Assembly: GCA_035566535.1 (NCBI GenBank)
Contig: DATMRA010000120.1
Location: 1-25,687 of the forward strand
Direction of reading: 5' to 3'
Origin: JAFARE01 sp035566535
GTDB lineage: Bacteria > Chloroflexota > Dormibacteria > Aeolococcales > Aeolococcaceae
DNA length: 25,687 nucleotides
The position numbers and the translations under genes were made by a program. Position 1 is the first letter of the stretch. The number at the start of each line of letters is the position of its first letter. The notes under the pieces are model-generated. The model was not told the DNA's origin. It saw only the letters and a list, made by a program, of their open reading frames with translations, and did no database searches. This document shows, in pieces, positions 1 to 8,221 of the stretch.

Positions 1-1143
1 GGGATCGCGGTGCCCGATGGACGGTTGGCGCGCACGCCTGACGAGGCTGCCGCGGCGGCGGAGCAGCTGGGTCGCATCGCCGTGAAGGCGCAGGTGCCGA
101 TCGGCGGGCGCGGCAAGGCGGGGGGCATCGCGGTGGTGGACACGCCCGAAGACGCACGCCGCGAGGCCGCGCGAATCCTGTCCATGGACATCCGTGGCTA
201 CCCGGTGCGCAGCGTCTGGTGCGAGACCGGGCTGTCCATCGCGAGCGAGCTGTACCTTGGCATCACGCTGGACCGAGATCGACGCCGGTTCGTGATCATC
301 TTCTCGACGGCGGGCGGAATGGAAATCGAGCAGGTTGCCGCTGACGCTCCGGAGAAGATTGCGAAGCTATGGCCCGACCCCTTCGCCGGGCCGCTCGCAT
401 TCGAGGTGCGGCAGCTCGCGTTCGCGGGAATGGTGCACGCGCCCGCTCTGCGAGGTTCCGCGGCGAAGCTCGCCGCGGAATTGGTGACGCTCACAACGAG
501 GCTGTACACCCTTGCCGTCCAACTGGATGCCTTGACCTGCGAGATAAATCCGCTGGTGCTCACCCCGGAGGGTCAGCTGGTGGCGGCCGACGGCAAGCTC
601 GAGATCGATGAGAACGCCGAGTACCGGCACGCTGAGCTGGTGGCCGAGGTGGCCCGCGACAGCGCTGGAGACGACGGCCGCACCGGCGACGATCCCTTTG
701 AAGTCGAGGCGCGCAAGAGAGGGCTGACGTACGTGCACCTGGACGGCAACATCGGCGTCATCGGGAACGGCGCCGGTTTGACGATGAACACACTCGACCT
801 CGTCAAACAACACGGTGGCGAGCCGGCCAACTTCCTCGATATCGGTGGCGGCGCCAGCGCGGAACGTGTGCACAACGCACTGGAGATGGTCCTGCTCGAC
901 CCGAACGTGCGCGGTGTCTTCGTGAACATTTTCGGCGGCATCACTCGCGGTGACGAGGTTGCGCGTGGTGTCATCGCCGCACGCGACGACCTTGCGATCA
1001 CCAAGCCCCTCGTGGTACGCATGACCGGCACGATGGAGGAGGAGGGACGGCGATTGCTGCAGGACGCCGGGATCGTGCCCGCGACGAGCGCGCCCGAGGC
1101 TGCCGAGAAAATCGTGCAATTGACACGGAATTCCGCGCCATGA
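1..1143 (+). CDS. sucC: Succinate-CoA ligase beta subunit, 5'-truncated by window edge
   Basis: Beta subunit of succinyl-CoA synthetase, which makes succinate and a nucleoside triphosphate from succinyl-CoA in the TCA cycle. The frame is open from base 1, and the first visible residues (GIAVPDGRLARTPDEA) already align inside the family, so roughly 15-20 N-terminal residues lie outside the window; the GTG at 10 is not the start. Visible hallmarks are the ATP-grasp lysine region GGRGKAGG near the N-terminus, the metal/nucleotide segment EINPLVLTPEG, and the C-terminal CoA-ligase-like domain with GNGAGLTMNTLDLV and NIFGGITRGDEVA. The stop codon overlaps the sucD start (ATGA at 1140-1143), so the two subunits are translationally coupled, as is usual for this heterodimer. 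Nothing is odd apart from the truncation. Confidence 0.97.
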   Translation, partial: GIAVPDGRLARTPDEAAAAAEQLGRIAVKAQVPIGGRGKAGGIAVVDTPEDARREAARILSMDIRGYPVRSVWCETGLSIASELYLGITLDRDRRRFVIIFSTAGGMEIEQVAADAPEKIAKLWPDPFAGPLAFEVRQLAFAGMVHAPALRGSAAKLAAELVTLTTRLYTLAVQLDALTCEINPLVLTPEGQLVAADGKLEIDENAEYRHAELVAEVARDSAGDDGRTGDDPFEVEARKRGLTYVHLDGNIGVIGNGAGLTMNTLDLVKQHGGEPANFLDIGGGASAERVHNALEMVLLDPNVRGVFVNIFGGITRGDEVARGVIAARDDLAITKPLVVRMTGTMEEEGRRLLQDAGIVPATSAPEAAEKIVQLTRNSAP

Positions 1144-2027
1144 GCGTGCTCGTCGATCGCTCCAGCAGGGTGGTGATCCAGGGAATCACCGGGCGCGAGG
1201 GCAGTTTCCACACCGAGCAGATGCGGGCGTTCGGCACCAACATCGTGGCCGGCGTGTCGCCTGGCAAAGGTGGCGGTGATCAGATGGGCGTGCCCATCTT
1301 CGACACGGTTGCGGATGCAGTGGCCGCCACAGGGGCCAACCTCGCCGGGATCTTCGTGCCCCCAGCCTTCGCAGCCGACGCAATCATGGAAGCGTCAGCC
1401 GCGGCGGTGCCGCTGACCGTGTGCATCACCGAGGGAATCCCCGTGCACGACATGGTTCGCGCACGCGCGTACGTTGAACGCGCGGGCACCCAGCTGCTTG
1501 GTCCCAACTGCCCCGGGATCGTCACCCCGGCGCAGTGCAAGGTCGGCATCATCCCCAATCACATCAACGCTCCGGGGCCTGTCGGCATCGTGGGCCGGAG
1601 CGGAACCCTGACCTACGAGGTGATCCAGGGCTTGACGCAGGCGGGCATGGGCCAGACCACGTCAGTCGGCATCGGCGGCGACCCGGTGCTTGGGCTGGGA
1701 TTCACCGACGTTTTGCGCCTGTTCGCCGGCGACGACGATACCCGCGCGGTCGTGATGATCGGCGAGATCGGGGGCTCCGACGAGGAACGCGCCGCCGATT
1801 GGATTCGGGAGTCCGGCTTCGCCAAACCTGTGGTTGCGTTCATCTCGGGGCGCACCGCGCCACCGGGCAAGCGAATGGGACACGCTGGCGCGATCATCAG
1901 CGGTAATACGGGAAGTGCCCAGAGCAAGATCGAGGCGTTGAGCGCCGCTGGCGCCGCAATTGCAGACACGATTGAGGACGTGGTCCGCCTGACTGCTGAG
2001 AAGTTGGGTACACCGGTGCTAGGGTGA
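1140..2027 (+). CDS. sucD: Succinate-CoA ligase alpha subunit
   Basis: Alpha subunit of succinyl-CoA synthetase (295 aa, normal length), the subunit that binds CoA and carries the phosphohistidine. The N-terminal Rossmann CoA-binding domain starts with VVIQGITGREGSFHTEQM and contains GVSPGKGG. The middle holds QLLGPNCPGIVTP, and the C-terminal ligase domain carries GHAGAIISG, where His248 is the expected phosphorylated residue. The ATG lies inside the sucC stop (4-base overlap), which fixes the start. The two genes form a self-contained operon in view. The acyl-CoA dehydrogenases and thiolase downstream could deliver carbon at the succinyl-CoA or acetyl-CoA level, but that metabolic link is inference. 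Confidence 0.97.
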   Translation: MSVLVDRSSRVVIQGITGREGSFHTEQMRAFGTNIVAGVSPGKGGGDQMGVPIFDTVADAVAATGANLAGIFVPPAFAADAIMEASAAAVPLTVCITEGIPVHDMVRARAYVERAGTQLLGPNCPGIVTPAQCKVGIIPNHINAPGPVGIVGRSGTLTYEVIQGLTQAGMGQTTSVGIGGDPVLGLGFTDVLRLFAGDDDTRAVVMIGEIGGSDEERAADWIRESGFAKPVVAFISGRTAPPGKRMGHAGAIISGNTGSAQSKIEALSAAGAAIADTIEDVVRLTAEKLGTPVLG

Positions 2028-2064
2028 GTCCACCGCAGCACTGGCCTGCGGGGGAGGCGAAGAA

Positions 2065-2604
2065 ATGCTGACGCGACGGATAGCGGGCTTCCTGCTCATC
2101 GCCGGCGGCGTGCTCATGCTGGTGGGCGTGTTCCCCACGTGGGCAACTGTTGCCGCAACGGGAGCCACCAACGATGTCAATGGTTTCACGACCGGGAGCG
2201 CCAACACCGACGCGGTCGTGAGTTTTGTGGCCGGTGGGCTGCTGGTGTTCCTCGGCTGGGCCGTGAGCAATCGAGGGCGTTTCGGGACACGGATGTTCGC
2301 GTTCGCCGTCTCGGCGCTGGCCGTGGTCTGGGCGGGGCTCATCGCACTGCTGCTCGGCGGTGTGAAGAGCGAACTCAGCAACCTGCCCGGCGGCGCGGTC
2401 ACCACCACGCTTGGCGTCGGCTACTACCTCACGGCCGGTGGAGCGGCGCTGGCCTTTGTGGGTGGGTTGTTTGCTCTTGCCGTCCGGCGTGCCACGAAGC
2501 CGGTGAAGGCGCCCACGCAGCGTGACGCTGCGAGTCCGGTGCCGGCCCAGCAGCCGGCGCCGCCACCTCGGGCGCAGCCCACGGCAGCAGCTACGCCGCG
2601 CTGA
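2065..2604 (+). CDS. Small four-helix membrane protein of unknown function
   Basis: A 179-aa protein that I do not recognise. Four hydrophobic segments are visible at about residues 5-23, 49-67, 77-100 and 115-140. They are followed by a basic turn (RRATK) and a Pro/Ala-rich tail of about 35 residues that should be disordered and cytoplasmic. The first loop carries GVFPTWATV, a Pro-Trp turn often seen at helix ends in small actinobacterial membrane proteins. The start is supported by a good Shine-Dalgarno (GGAGG at 2053-2057, seven bases before the ATG). It lies 37 bases after sucD on the same strand and may be read through from it, and it converges with the O-methyltransferase gene only 6 bases downstream. 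No catalytic motif is visible. Confidence 0.72.
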   Translation: MLTRRIAGFLLIAGGVLMLVGVFPTWATVAATGATNDVNGFTTGSANTDAVVSFVAGGLLVFLGWAVSNRGRFGTRMFAFAVSALAVVWAGLIALLLGGVKSELSNLPGGAVTTTLGVGYYLTAGGAALAFVGGLFALAVRRATKPVKAPTQRDAASPVPAQQPAPPPRAQPTAAATPR

Positions 2605-2610
2605 TCGGGC

Positions 2611-3252
2611 TCAGGCGACGCGCAGAGCGATCATGACCCCGTCGCGCAGGGGCGCGATCGTCGAGTCGTAACGCGGGTCGGCGGCGACCAGCCGGTTGTG
2701 AAGGCGGATCGCTTCCGTGCTTGCGTCGTTGTTTTCAGGCTGAGCCACGCGACCGCTCCAGAGCACGTTGTCGCACAGGTACAACCCACCGACGCGGATG
2801 CGCTCACTGGCGGCGCGCCAGCAGTCGGGATAGCCGGTCTTGTCGACGTCGCAGTACACGATGTCGAAGTCGCCCACCTCGTCAGCGAAACCCTGCAAGG
2901 CGTCGCCCACGCGATAGCGCACACGCTCCCAGAGTCCGGCGCGTTGCAAATACCGTTCAGCGTCACGCGCGTTGTCTTCAGCGGCGTCCGTGCAGACGAC
3001 GCTACCGCTGTCACCAACCGCGCGTGCGAACCAGTACGCCGAGTATCCGTAGCCGGATCCGAGCTCCATGACGCGGCGGGCGCCGATACTGCGTGCCTGC
3101 ACCTCCAGCAAACGGCCGACGGCGCGTCCGACGATGGGAAAGTTGTGCGCAGCGGCACGCGCTTCCATTTCGTCGAGCACGGGATCGCTGTGCTGCGACC
3201 GGGCCAGGTCCAGCAGATAGTCTTCCAGCGCAGGGGAGAGAAGCCTTTCCAT
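2611..3252 (-). CDS. SAM-dependent O-methyltransferase (cation-dependent, family 3-like)
   Basis: A 213-aa class I methyltransferase resembling the small, metal-dependent catechol/caffeoyl-CoA O-methyltransferase group. SAM-binding motif I is VMELGSGYGYSAYW (residues 61-74). An acidic residue that normally ends strand 2 is present in VVCTDAAEDN. The metal/catalytic segment is IVYCDVDKTGYPDCW (131-145), with Asp135 and Asp137 and then Asp161-Asn162 in DNVLWSGRV, matching the family pattern DxDK...DN. The length is typical. It is divergent from the glycan operon at 3307 across a 54-base gap and convergent with the membrane protein at 2065. The substrate cannot be read from sequence; a small phenolic or catechol-like acceptor is the family expectation. 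Confidence 0.9.
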   Translation of the reverse strand: MERLLSPALEDYLLDLARSQHSDPVLDEMEARAAAHNFPIVGRAVGRLLEVQARSIGARRVMELGSGYGYSAYWFARAVGDSGSVVCTDAAEDNARDAERYLQRAGLWERVRYRVGDALQGFADEVGDFDIVYCDVDKTGYPDCWRAASERIRVGGLYLCDNVLWSGRVAQPENNDASTEAIRLHNRLVAADPRYDSTIAPLRDGVMIALRVA

Positions 3253-3291
3253 ACGGCTCTAGTAAACCTTATCCGGGTCAGGGGAGGCCCC

Positions 3292-3297
3292 TATAAT
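3292..3297 (+). promoter_or_regulatory. Consensus -10 element for a leaderless transcript
   Basis: A perfect TATAAT ends 9 bases before the ATG at 3307, so initiation about 7-9 bases downstream would place the 5' end of the mRNA at or next to the start codon. No Shine-Dalgarno is present in the gap. The -35 region at the expected spacing (TTATCC, 3269-3274) is weak. This should drive the four-gene glycan operon. Confidence 0.7.
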
Positions 3298-3306
3298 CGG
3301 GCGTCC

Positions 3307-4533
3307 ATGAGTGATTCGACAGACATCGTCGCGTTACTGGACGAGGTGACGCAGAGATCTCTTCGTGAGTCAGGTCGTCATGGCGGCGTGGCATCACCTG
3401 AGGTGAGCACTCACGAGACCGGCATCGGTTCAGCGGCGGCAGCGGCGGCGCAGCATTCCCACATGGGGACTGTGCTCGGCCCCGGGGCCAGATTCGGACT
3501 GGCCAAGCGGGCCCTCTTGCGCGTCACACGCCTCATCACCAGAGACCAGGTTGCATACAACGCCGCGGTTGTGGAGGCACTGCAGAGTGCAGAGCAGCAG
3601 GTACTGCGCTTGCAAGCACTCATCGCCACCGCCGATGTCAACCGAGAGGTCGGCGAGGAGCGCATCACCCGCGATGCCGATGCAGTTCGTGCAGCTGTTC
3701 GAGAGATGGCACGCCAAAGGGAGGCCGACCGTGCCGAGCTGCAGCTTCAGCGGGCTCGCGTCAGCCTCTTCTTGCAGGAGGCACGAGGGTTGCCGGCGAG
3801 CGACGGCTCCCCCGCCTCGCAGCCGAGGTTTCACGAGGACGCTGATGACGCAGGCGCGTTGTATTCGCACCTGGAGGAGCGGTTCCGAGGGTCGCGTGAC
3901 GACATACGAGTCCGCCAGACGATCTACCTGCAAGACGTGCTTCCACTTCGCGAGCGTGGACTGCCGTTGCTGGATATCGGACCGGGTCGGGGCGAATGGC
4001 TCGACCTGATGCGGGAACATGAATTCCCGGCATATGGCGTCGACACGAATGCATTGTTTGTGGAAACGGCCAAGAAAGATGGGCTTGATGTTCGGCACGG
4101 CGACGGGATCGCGCATCTCGGTGATGTGGATGAGGACAGCCTTGCAGCGGTGACCGCGTTCCAGGTCGTCGAGCACATACCATTCGACTCATTGCGCCGG
4201 CTTCTGGACGGGGCATTGCACGCCCTGATTCCCGGCGGCCTGCTCCTGCTCGAGACTCCCAACCCGGCCAACGTCTCCGTCGGCTCCAACAGCTTCTGGT
4301 TGGACCCCACGCACCTGCGCCCCATCCCACCAGATCTCCTTCAGTTCGTCCTTCAAGACCATGGATTTGTCGACGTCGAGGTGCGCTTTCCTGCCTGGGG
4401 CGAAGACGAACGCCTCGCTTCTCTCGCCGCCGTGGAGAATGACGACCTGCGCACGCTCACCGAACTGCTGAAGCAGGACTTCTTCGGCCCCAAAGACTAC
4501 GCAGTGCTGGCCCGAAAGCCTGCTCCCGCCTAG
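3307..4533 (+). CDS. Coiled-coil class I methyltransferase, first gene of glycan operon
   Basis: A 408-aa protein in two parts. The N-terminal region has an Ala-rich stretch (about 40-50) and then a long heptad-like, charged coiled-coil (about residues 85-160). The C-terminal region is a SAM methyltransferase with motif I LDIGPGRGEWLDL (from residue 222), the acidic YGVDTN strand, FQVVEHIPFDSL, and the segment FWLDPTHLRPIPPDLL. That last segment is typical of methyltransferases acting on bacterial polysaccharides. The frame stays open far upstream, but that part is antisense to the O-methyltransferase. The ATG at 3307, 9 bases after TATAAT, is the sensible start. A coiled coil fused to a methyltransferase recalls WbdD-type chain-length regulators, though the kinase part is absent. 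The next gene starts 2 bases after its stop. Glycan methylation is inferred from family and context. Confidence 0.85.
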   Translation: MSDSTDIVALLDEVTQRSLRESGRHGGVASPEVSTHETGIGSAAAAAAQHSHMGTVLGPGARFGLAKRALLRVTRLITRDQVAYNAAVVEALQSAEQQVLRLQALIATADVNREVGEERITRDADAVRAAVREMARQREADRAELQLQRARVSLFLQEARGLPASDGSPASQPRFHEDADDAGALYSHLEERFRGSRDDIRVRQTIYLQDVLPLRERGLPLLDIGPGRGEWLDLMREHEFPAYGVDTNALFVETAKKDGLDVRHGDGIAHLGDVDEDSLAAVTAFQVVEHIPFDSLRRLLDGALHALIPGGLLLLETPNPANVSVGSNSFWLDPTHLRPIPPDLLQFVLQDHGFVDVEVRFPAWGEDERLASLAAVENDDLRTLTELLKQDFFGPKDYAVLARKPAPA

Positions 4534-4535
4534 GG

Positions 4536-5726
4536 ATGCGGATCGGCATAGTCAAGCCCGACTTCCACATCATCGGGGGAGCCGAGGGACTGCTGAAGCG
4601 TGTTGCCGGCGAGCTGCGCCGGGCGGGCCACCGGGTGAGCTCGATCCCGATCGACGTCAAGGCGGTTTCGCCCTATCCCTATGGCGTTCACATCTCGCCG
4701 GAGGCATGGGCGCGAGCCGGAAACTTCTTCCGCTATATGGGATTGGTTGAGGAGTTCTCGGCGTTGGAACTTGGCGGCTTCGACATGGTCGTATCCACTC
4801 AGCCGCCGTCGTTCGCGGCACGTCATCCGCGTCACGTCAGTCTCTTCTTTCATCATGAGCGCATCTACTACGACCTCGCTCAGGTGTATTGCGACGCCGG
4901 CTACGCGACACCGCCACTGCACACTGCAGCGGTCGAGCGAGTGCGGCAGGTCGACGCGTCGCGACTGGGTGAGGTGCGAACCTTTCTGGCCATCAGCGAA
5001 GAGGTGCAGCGACGTCTGCGCGATTACAACGACTTGATCGGGAATGTCCAGCTCGCTATCCCGGGTGTGGACGCCGTCGACGGATCAGACTCCCAAGAGC
5101 CGGCTCCTCAAGGGCATGTGCTGTGCGTGAGCCGGCACGAATTCCCCAAGCGAGCGGAGTTGTTTGTGCACGCGATGAAGCTTGCCGATCCGGCGAAGGG
5201 CGTTGTCGTCGGCGGTGGAGGCCGGCTCGAATACGTCCGCCGACTGGACGCCTGGCTGTCCTCAGAGGGATCGGACGCAGCACACATCGACAGCCGTCCT
5301 CTATGGCTCAACACCGGCGATGTGGCGACAGTCCCCACGCCGGCCGTGCGGCGCGAGTCGAACGTTGCCATCCTCGGTCCGGTGGACGACGAACGTCTGA
5401 CGGAGCTCTATCGAGATGCGTTGTGCCTGGTGGCGCCGGCATTCCTTGAGGACTTCGGACTCACCGCCTTGGAAGCCATGGCGCACGCGAAGCCGGTGAT
5501 CGTCTGCGACGATGGCGGCCACCTCGCACGGATCGTTCAGGATGGCGTCACTGGATTTGTGGTCCCGCCGACGGCGCAGGGCATCGCCGCCGCGGTGCAG
5601 CGGCTGCGGAACGACGCCGGTCTGCTCCGGAAGCTCGGCTGCCAGGCCCGGGAGCGAGCTGCAGAATTCACCTGGGAACGCTTCCGGGAGCAGCTCTGGG
5701 CTGGACTGGATACGGTGATGGGGTGA
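4536..5726 (+). CDS. Glycosyltransferase family 4
   Basis: A 396-aa GT-B fold glycosyltransferase. The N-terminal domain opens with a Rossmann strand and glycine loop (MRIGIVKPDFHIIGGAEGLL). The C-terminal nucleotide-sugar domain shows CVSRHEFPKRAELFVHAMKLA and the retaining GT4 E-x7-E motif EDFGLTALEAMA with Glu305 and Glu313, followed by KPVIVCDDGG. The family transfers a sugar from an activated nucleotide donor at the cytoplasmic face of the membrane; donor and acceptor cannot be told here. The start lies 2 bases after the preceding stop, and its own stop overlaps the next start (GTGA, 5723-5726), so translation is coupled through the operon. No membrane segments are visible. Confidence 0.92.
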   Translation: MRIGIVKPDFHIIGGAEGLLKRVAGELRRAGHRVSSIPIDVKAVSPYPYGVHISPEAWARAGNFFRYMGLVEEFSALELGGFDMVVSTQPPSFAARHPRHVSLFFHHERIYYDLAQVYCDAGYATPPLHTAAVERVRQVDASRLGEVRTFLAISEEVQRRLRDYNDLIGNVQLAIPGVDAVDGSDSQEPAPQGHVLCVSRHEFPKRAELFVHAMKLADPAKGVVVGGGGRLEYVRRLDAWLSSEGSDAAHIDSRPLWLNTGDVATVPTPAVRRESNVAILGPVDDERLTELYRDALCLVAPAFLEDFGLTALEAMAHAKPVIVCDDGGHLARIVQDGVTGFVVPPTAQGIAAAVQRLRNDAGLLRKLGCQARERAAEFTWERFREQLWAGLDTVMG

Positions 5727-8221
5727 AGATCGCGATTGTTGCGCCCAGTCCCGTGCCCTTCGTCGTCGGCGGAGCGGAGCGCGTCTGGAGCGGACTCGCC
5801 CGGGCGATCGAGCGCCAGACAGCTCACGACGCGGAGCTGGTCAAGCTACCCAGCCCCGAGCGCAACCTCCCCGAGGTTGTGGCGAGCTACGAACAGTTCT
5901 GGCATTTGGATCTCAGCCATTTCGACCTTGTCATCACCGGAAAGTACCCGGCGTGGATGCTGCGTCACCCGAACCACGTCGTCTACATGCTGCACCCGCT
6001 TCGCGGGCTGTACGACACGTATCCCGCCGGGTTCCCGGAGGACGCGACGCCCCGCGAACCCGACGTTCTGCAGCTCGTTGCGCTGCTCGCCTCGACCCCG
6101 GACCGCGCAGCCGTCGACGAAGTCTTCTCCCGGTTTCGCGACCTGCTGACGCGCCACGGTCCGGAACATCCGGTATTCACGTTTCCCGGCCCGCTGGCGC
6201 GGCGCATCGTGCGATACCTCGACAGCGTCGCGCTCCAGCCTGGGCACGTTCGCACGCACGCGGCGATATCGAAGACAGTGGCCCGCCGACCCGGCTACTT
6301 CCCGCCCGGCGTCGAGGTCAAGGTGGTCTATCCACCTTCAGACCTGGAGGGTTACCGCTGCGACGAGTTCGACTATTTCTTCACCGCCGGTAGGTTGGAT
6401 CATCCCAAGCGAGTAGACCTTTTGATCGAAGCGATGCGGCTCTACCGGGGCTCCGAACGATTGGTGGTCGCGGGAGCCGGACCCGAGGACGAAGCGCTTC
6501 GCGCGGCGAGCCAGGATGACGCTCGAATCGGATTCGCCGGTCGTGCCAGCTCGGATCAGCTCATCGACCTCTACGCGCGCTCACGCGCGGTGCTCTTTGT
6601 GCCGAAGGACGAGGATCTCGGGCTCATCACCATCGAAGCCATGTCCTCCTGCAAGCCGGTGATCACCACCGACGACTCAGGCGGGCCGACCGAGTTGGTG
6701 GAACACGAGGTCACAGGGCTGATCGTCAAGCCTGAACCGGCGTCGATTGCAGCCGCGATGGAACGGCTGGGACACGACGTCGAGGCGTGTCGGGTCATGG
6801 GCGCCGCTGGATGCGCGCGGGCCGCGTCGATCAGCTGGGCGAAGGTCATCGACGTGCTCGTGGGCGAGGCGAGCGATCCAGTGCAGTCACAACCGTCACC
6901 AGCGCGGGGGAGCATTGTCCACCGCCCTTTCAACCCCAGCGGCGCATGGCGCCGGGCCAACCACCCGAAACTGGTGGTCGCGTCGACGTTTCCGGCGTAC
7001 CCGCGGATGGGTGGCGGCCAGCTTCGGGTGTTCGGCCTATACGGCGCAATGAAGTCCTTTGACATAGAGATCGTCTCCATGGAAAGAAGCGGATGCGAGG
7101 GCCGGGACGTCGTGTATCGCCGGGGATTTGTCGAACGCTCGATTGCAAAGAGCGAGGAGCAGATGCGCTTCGAGGCGGCCGAAAGCGCCGCGGCCGGAGT
7201 CCTCGTCAGTGACCTCGTCGCATCCGACGCGGCAACGCTGACCCCGCAGTATGACGAGGCCATGGTCGCCGCGCTGCGCGACGCGGATGCAGTGCTTCTG
7301 GCCCACCCATACCTACACGGATTCGTCGACCGGTTGGGCACTTCACTGCCGCTGATCTACGATTCGCCCGACGCGGAATTCCGCCTCAAGGCAGGGGTTT
7401 TCGCCGGCTCCGACAAGGCGCACGCGCTGCTTCAGCGGACAGAGGAAATCGAAGGCGCTGCGCTGCGCGGTGCGGCGCTGGTAACCGTGTGCTCGCGTGA
7501 CGATGCCGACGCTCTCTCCTCTCACTATCACATTGAAGCCGAACGCATGCTGGTGATCCCCAACGGCGTCGACGTCGCGCGGATAGAGTTCGTGGGCGGA
7601 GAGGAGCGCGCTTCGCAAAGGGAGAAATGGCTGCGCCTCATCCGCGCAGGAGGAGGCAGGGCTCGCCGGGATGTCGCCATCTTTCTCGCCAGCTGGCATC
7701 CGCCGAACGTCGAGGCGGCGCAACGCATCATCGACTTCGCTCCTCGCCTTCCTGACGTGCTGTTCCTCCTGGTGGGGAGCCACTGCGAGGCGTTTCGTCG
7801 TCGCAGGGTGCCGGCGAACGTTCGGCTGATGGGATCGGTACCCGAGGACGCCAAGCGCACGCTGATATCGATGGCCACTGTGGGCTTGAATCCGATGCTC
7901 ACCGGGACAGGGACGAACCTCAAACTGGTCGAGTACTTCGCGGCGGGATTGCCGGTTGTCTCCACGCCAATCGGAGTTCGCGGCATCGCTGCCGAGGACT
8001 TCGTGCATCTGCGGATCCAGTCGATTGACCACTTTGTGCAGGGAATTCGCCATGTGATCGCGAATCCGGAAGAAGCAGCCGAGCAGGCGAAAGCCGCGCG
8101 GGCACTGGTTGAGGCGCGATACGACTGGGCCAGCTTGGGCGCGGTGATGGAGCAGCGGATTTTCGCCGCGCTGCCGACCGGCTACGGTGCCTCAATGCAA
8201 GGGCTGGCAGAGCCCGCATGA
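5723..8221 (+). CDS. Tandem fusion of two GT4-like glycosyltransferase domains
   Basis: An 832-aa protein, about twice the usual length, with two complete GT-B glycosyltransferases in one chain. Domain 1 (about 1-385) starts MKIAIVAPSPVPFVVGGAERVW and carries FFTAGRLDHPKRVDLLIEAM and the E-x7-E motif EDLGLITIEAM (Glu297, Glu305). A short Pro/Ser-rich linker (about 385-405) leads to domain 2 (about 410-825). Domain 2 starts LVVASTFPAYPRMGGGQLRVFGLYGAM and has IPNGVDVARIEF and the donor-site segment TGTGTNLKLVEYFAAGLPVVSTPIG (Glu737). The two halves differ in sequence, so this is a fusion of distinct enzymes rather than a recent duplication. The GTG start overlaps the previous stop, and the TGA overlaps the FkbM start. 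Two successive sugar additions by one polypeptide is inferred. Confidence 0.92.
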   Translation: MKIAIVAPSPVPFVVGGAERVWSGLARAIERQTAHDAELVKLPSPERNLPEVVASYEQFWHLDLSHFDLVITGKYPAWMLRHPNHVVYMLHPLRGLYDTYPAGFPEDATPREPDVLQLVALLASTPDRAAVDEVFSRFRDLLTRHGPEHPVFTFPGPLARRIVRYLDSVALQPGHVRTHAAISKTVARRPGYFPPGVEVKVVYPPSDLEGYRCDEFDYFFTAGRLDHPKRVDLLIEAMRLYRGSERLVVAGAGPEDEALRAASQDDARIGFAGRASSDQLIDLYARSRAVLFVPKDEDLGLITIEAMSSCKPVITTDDSGGPTELVEHEVTGLIVKPEPASIAAAMERLGHDVEACRVMGAAGCARAASISWAKVIDVLVGEASDPVQSQPSPARGSIVHRPFNPSGAWRRANHPKLVVASTFPAYPRMGGGQLRVFGLYGAMKSFDIEIVSMERSGCEGRDVVYRRGFVERSIAKSEEQMRFEAAESAAAGVLVSDLVASDAATLTPQYDEAMVAALRDADAVLLAHPYLHGFVDRLGTSLPLIYDSPDAEFRLKAGVFAGSDKAHALLQRTEEIEGAALRGAALVTVCSRDDADALSSHYHIEAERMLVIPNGVDVARIEFVGGEERASQREKWLRLIRAGGGRARRDVAIFLASWHPPNVEAAQRIIDFAPRLPDVLFLLVGSHCEAFRRRRVPANVRLMGSVPEDAKRTLISMATVGLNPMLTGTGTNLKLVEYFAAGLPVVSTPIGVRGIAAEDFVHLRIQSIDHFVQGIRHVIANPEEAAEQAKAARALVEARYDWASLGAVMEQRIFAALPTGYGASMQGLAEPA

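Noticed and set aside
2698..3306. N-terminal extension of the coiled-coil methyltransferase
   Set aside because: The extension is antisense to a well-supported O-methyltransferase, and TATAAT lies just before the ATG at 3307.
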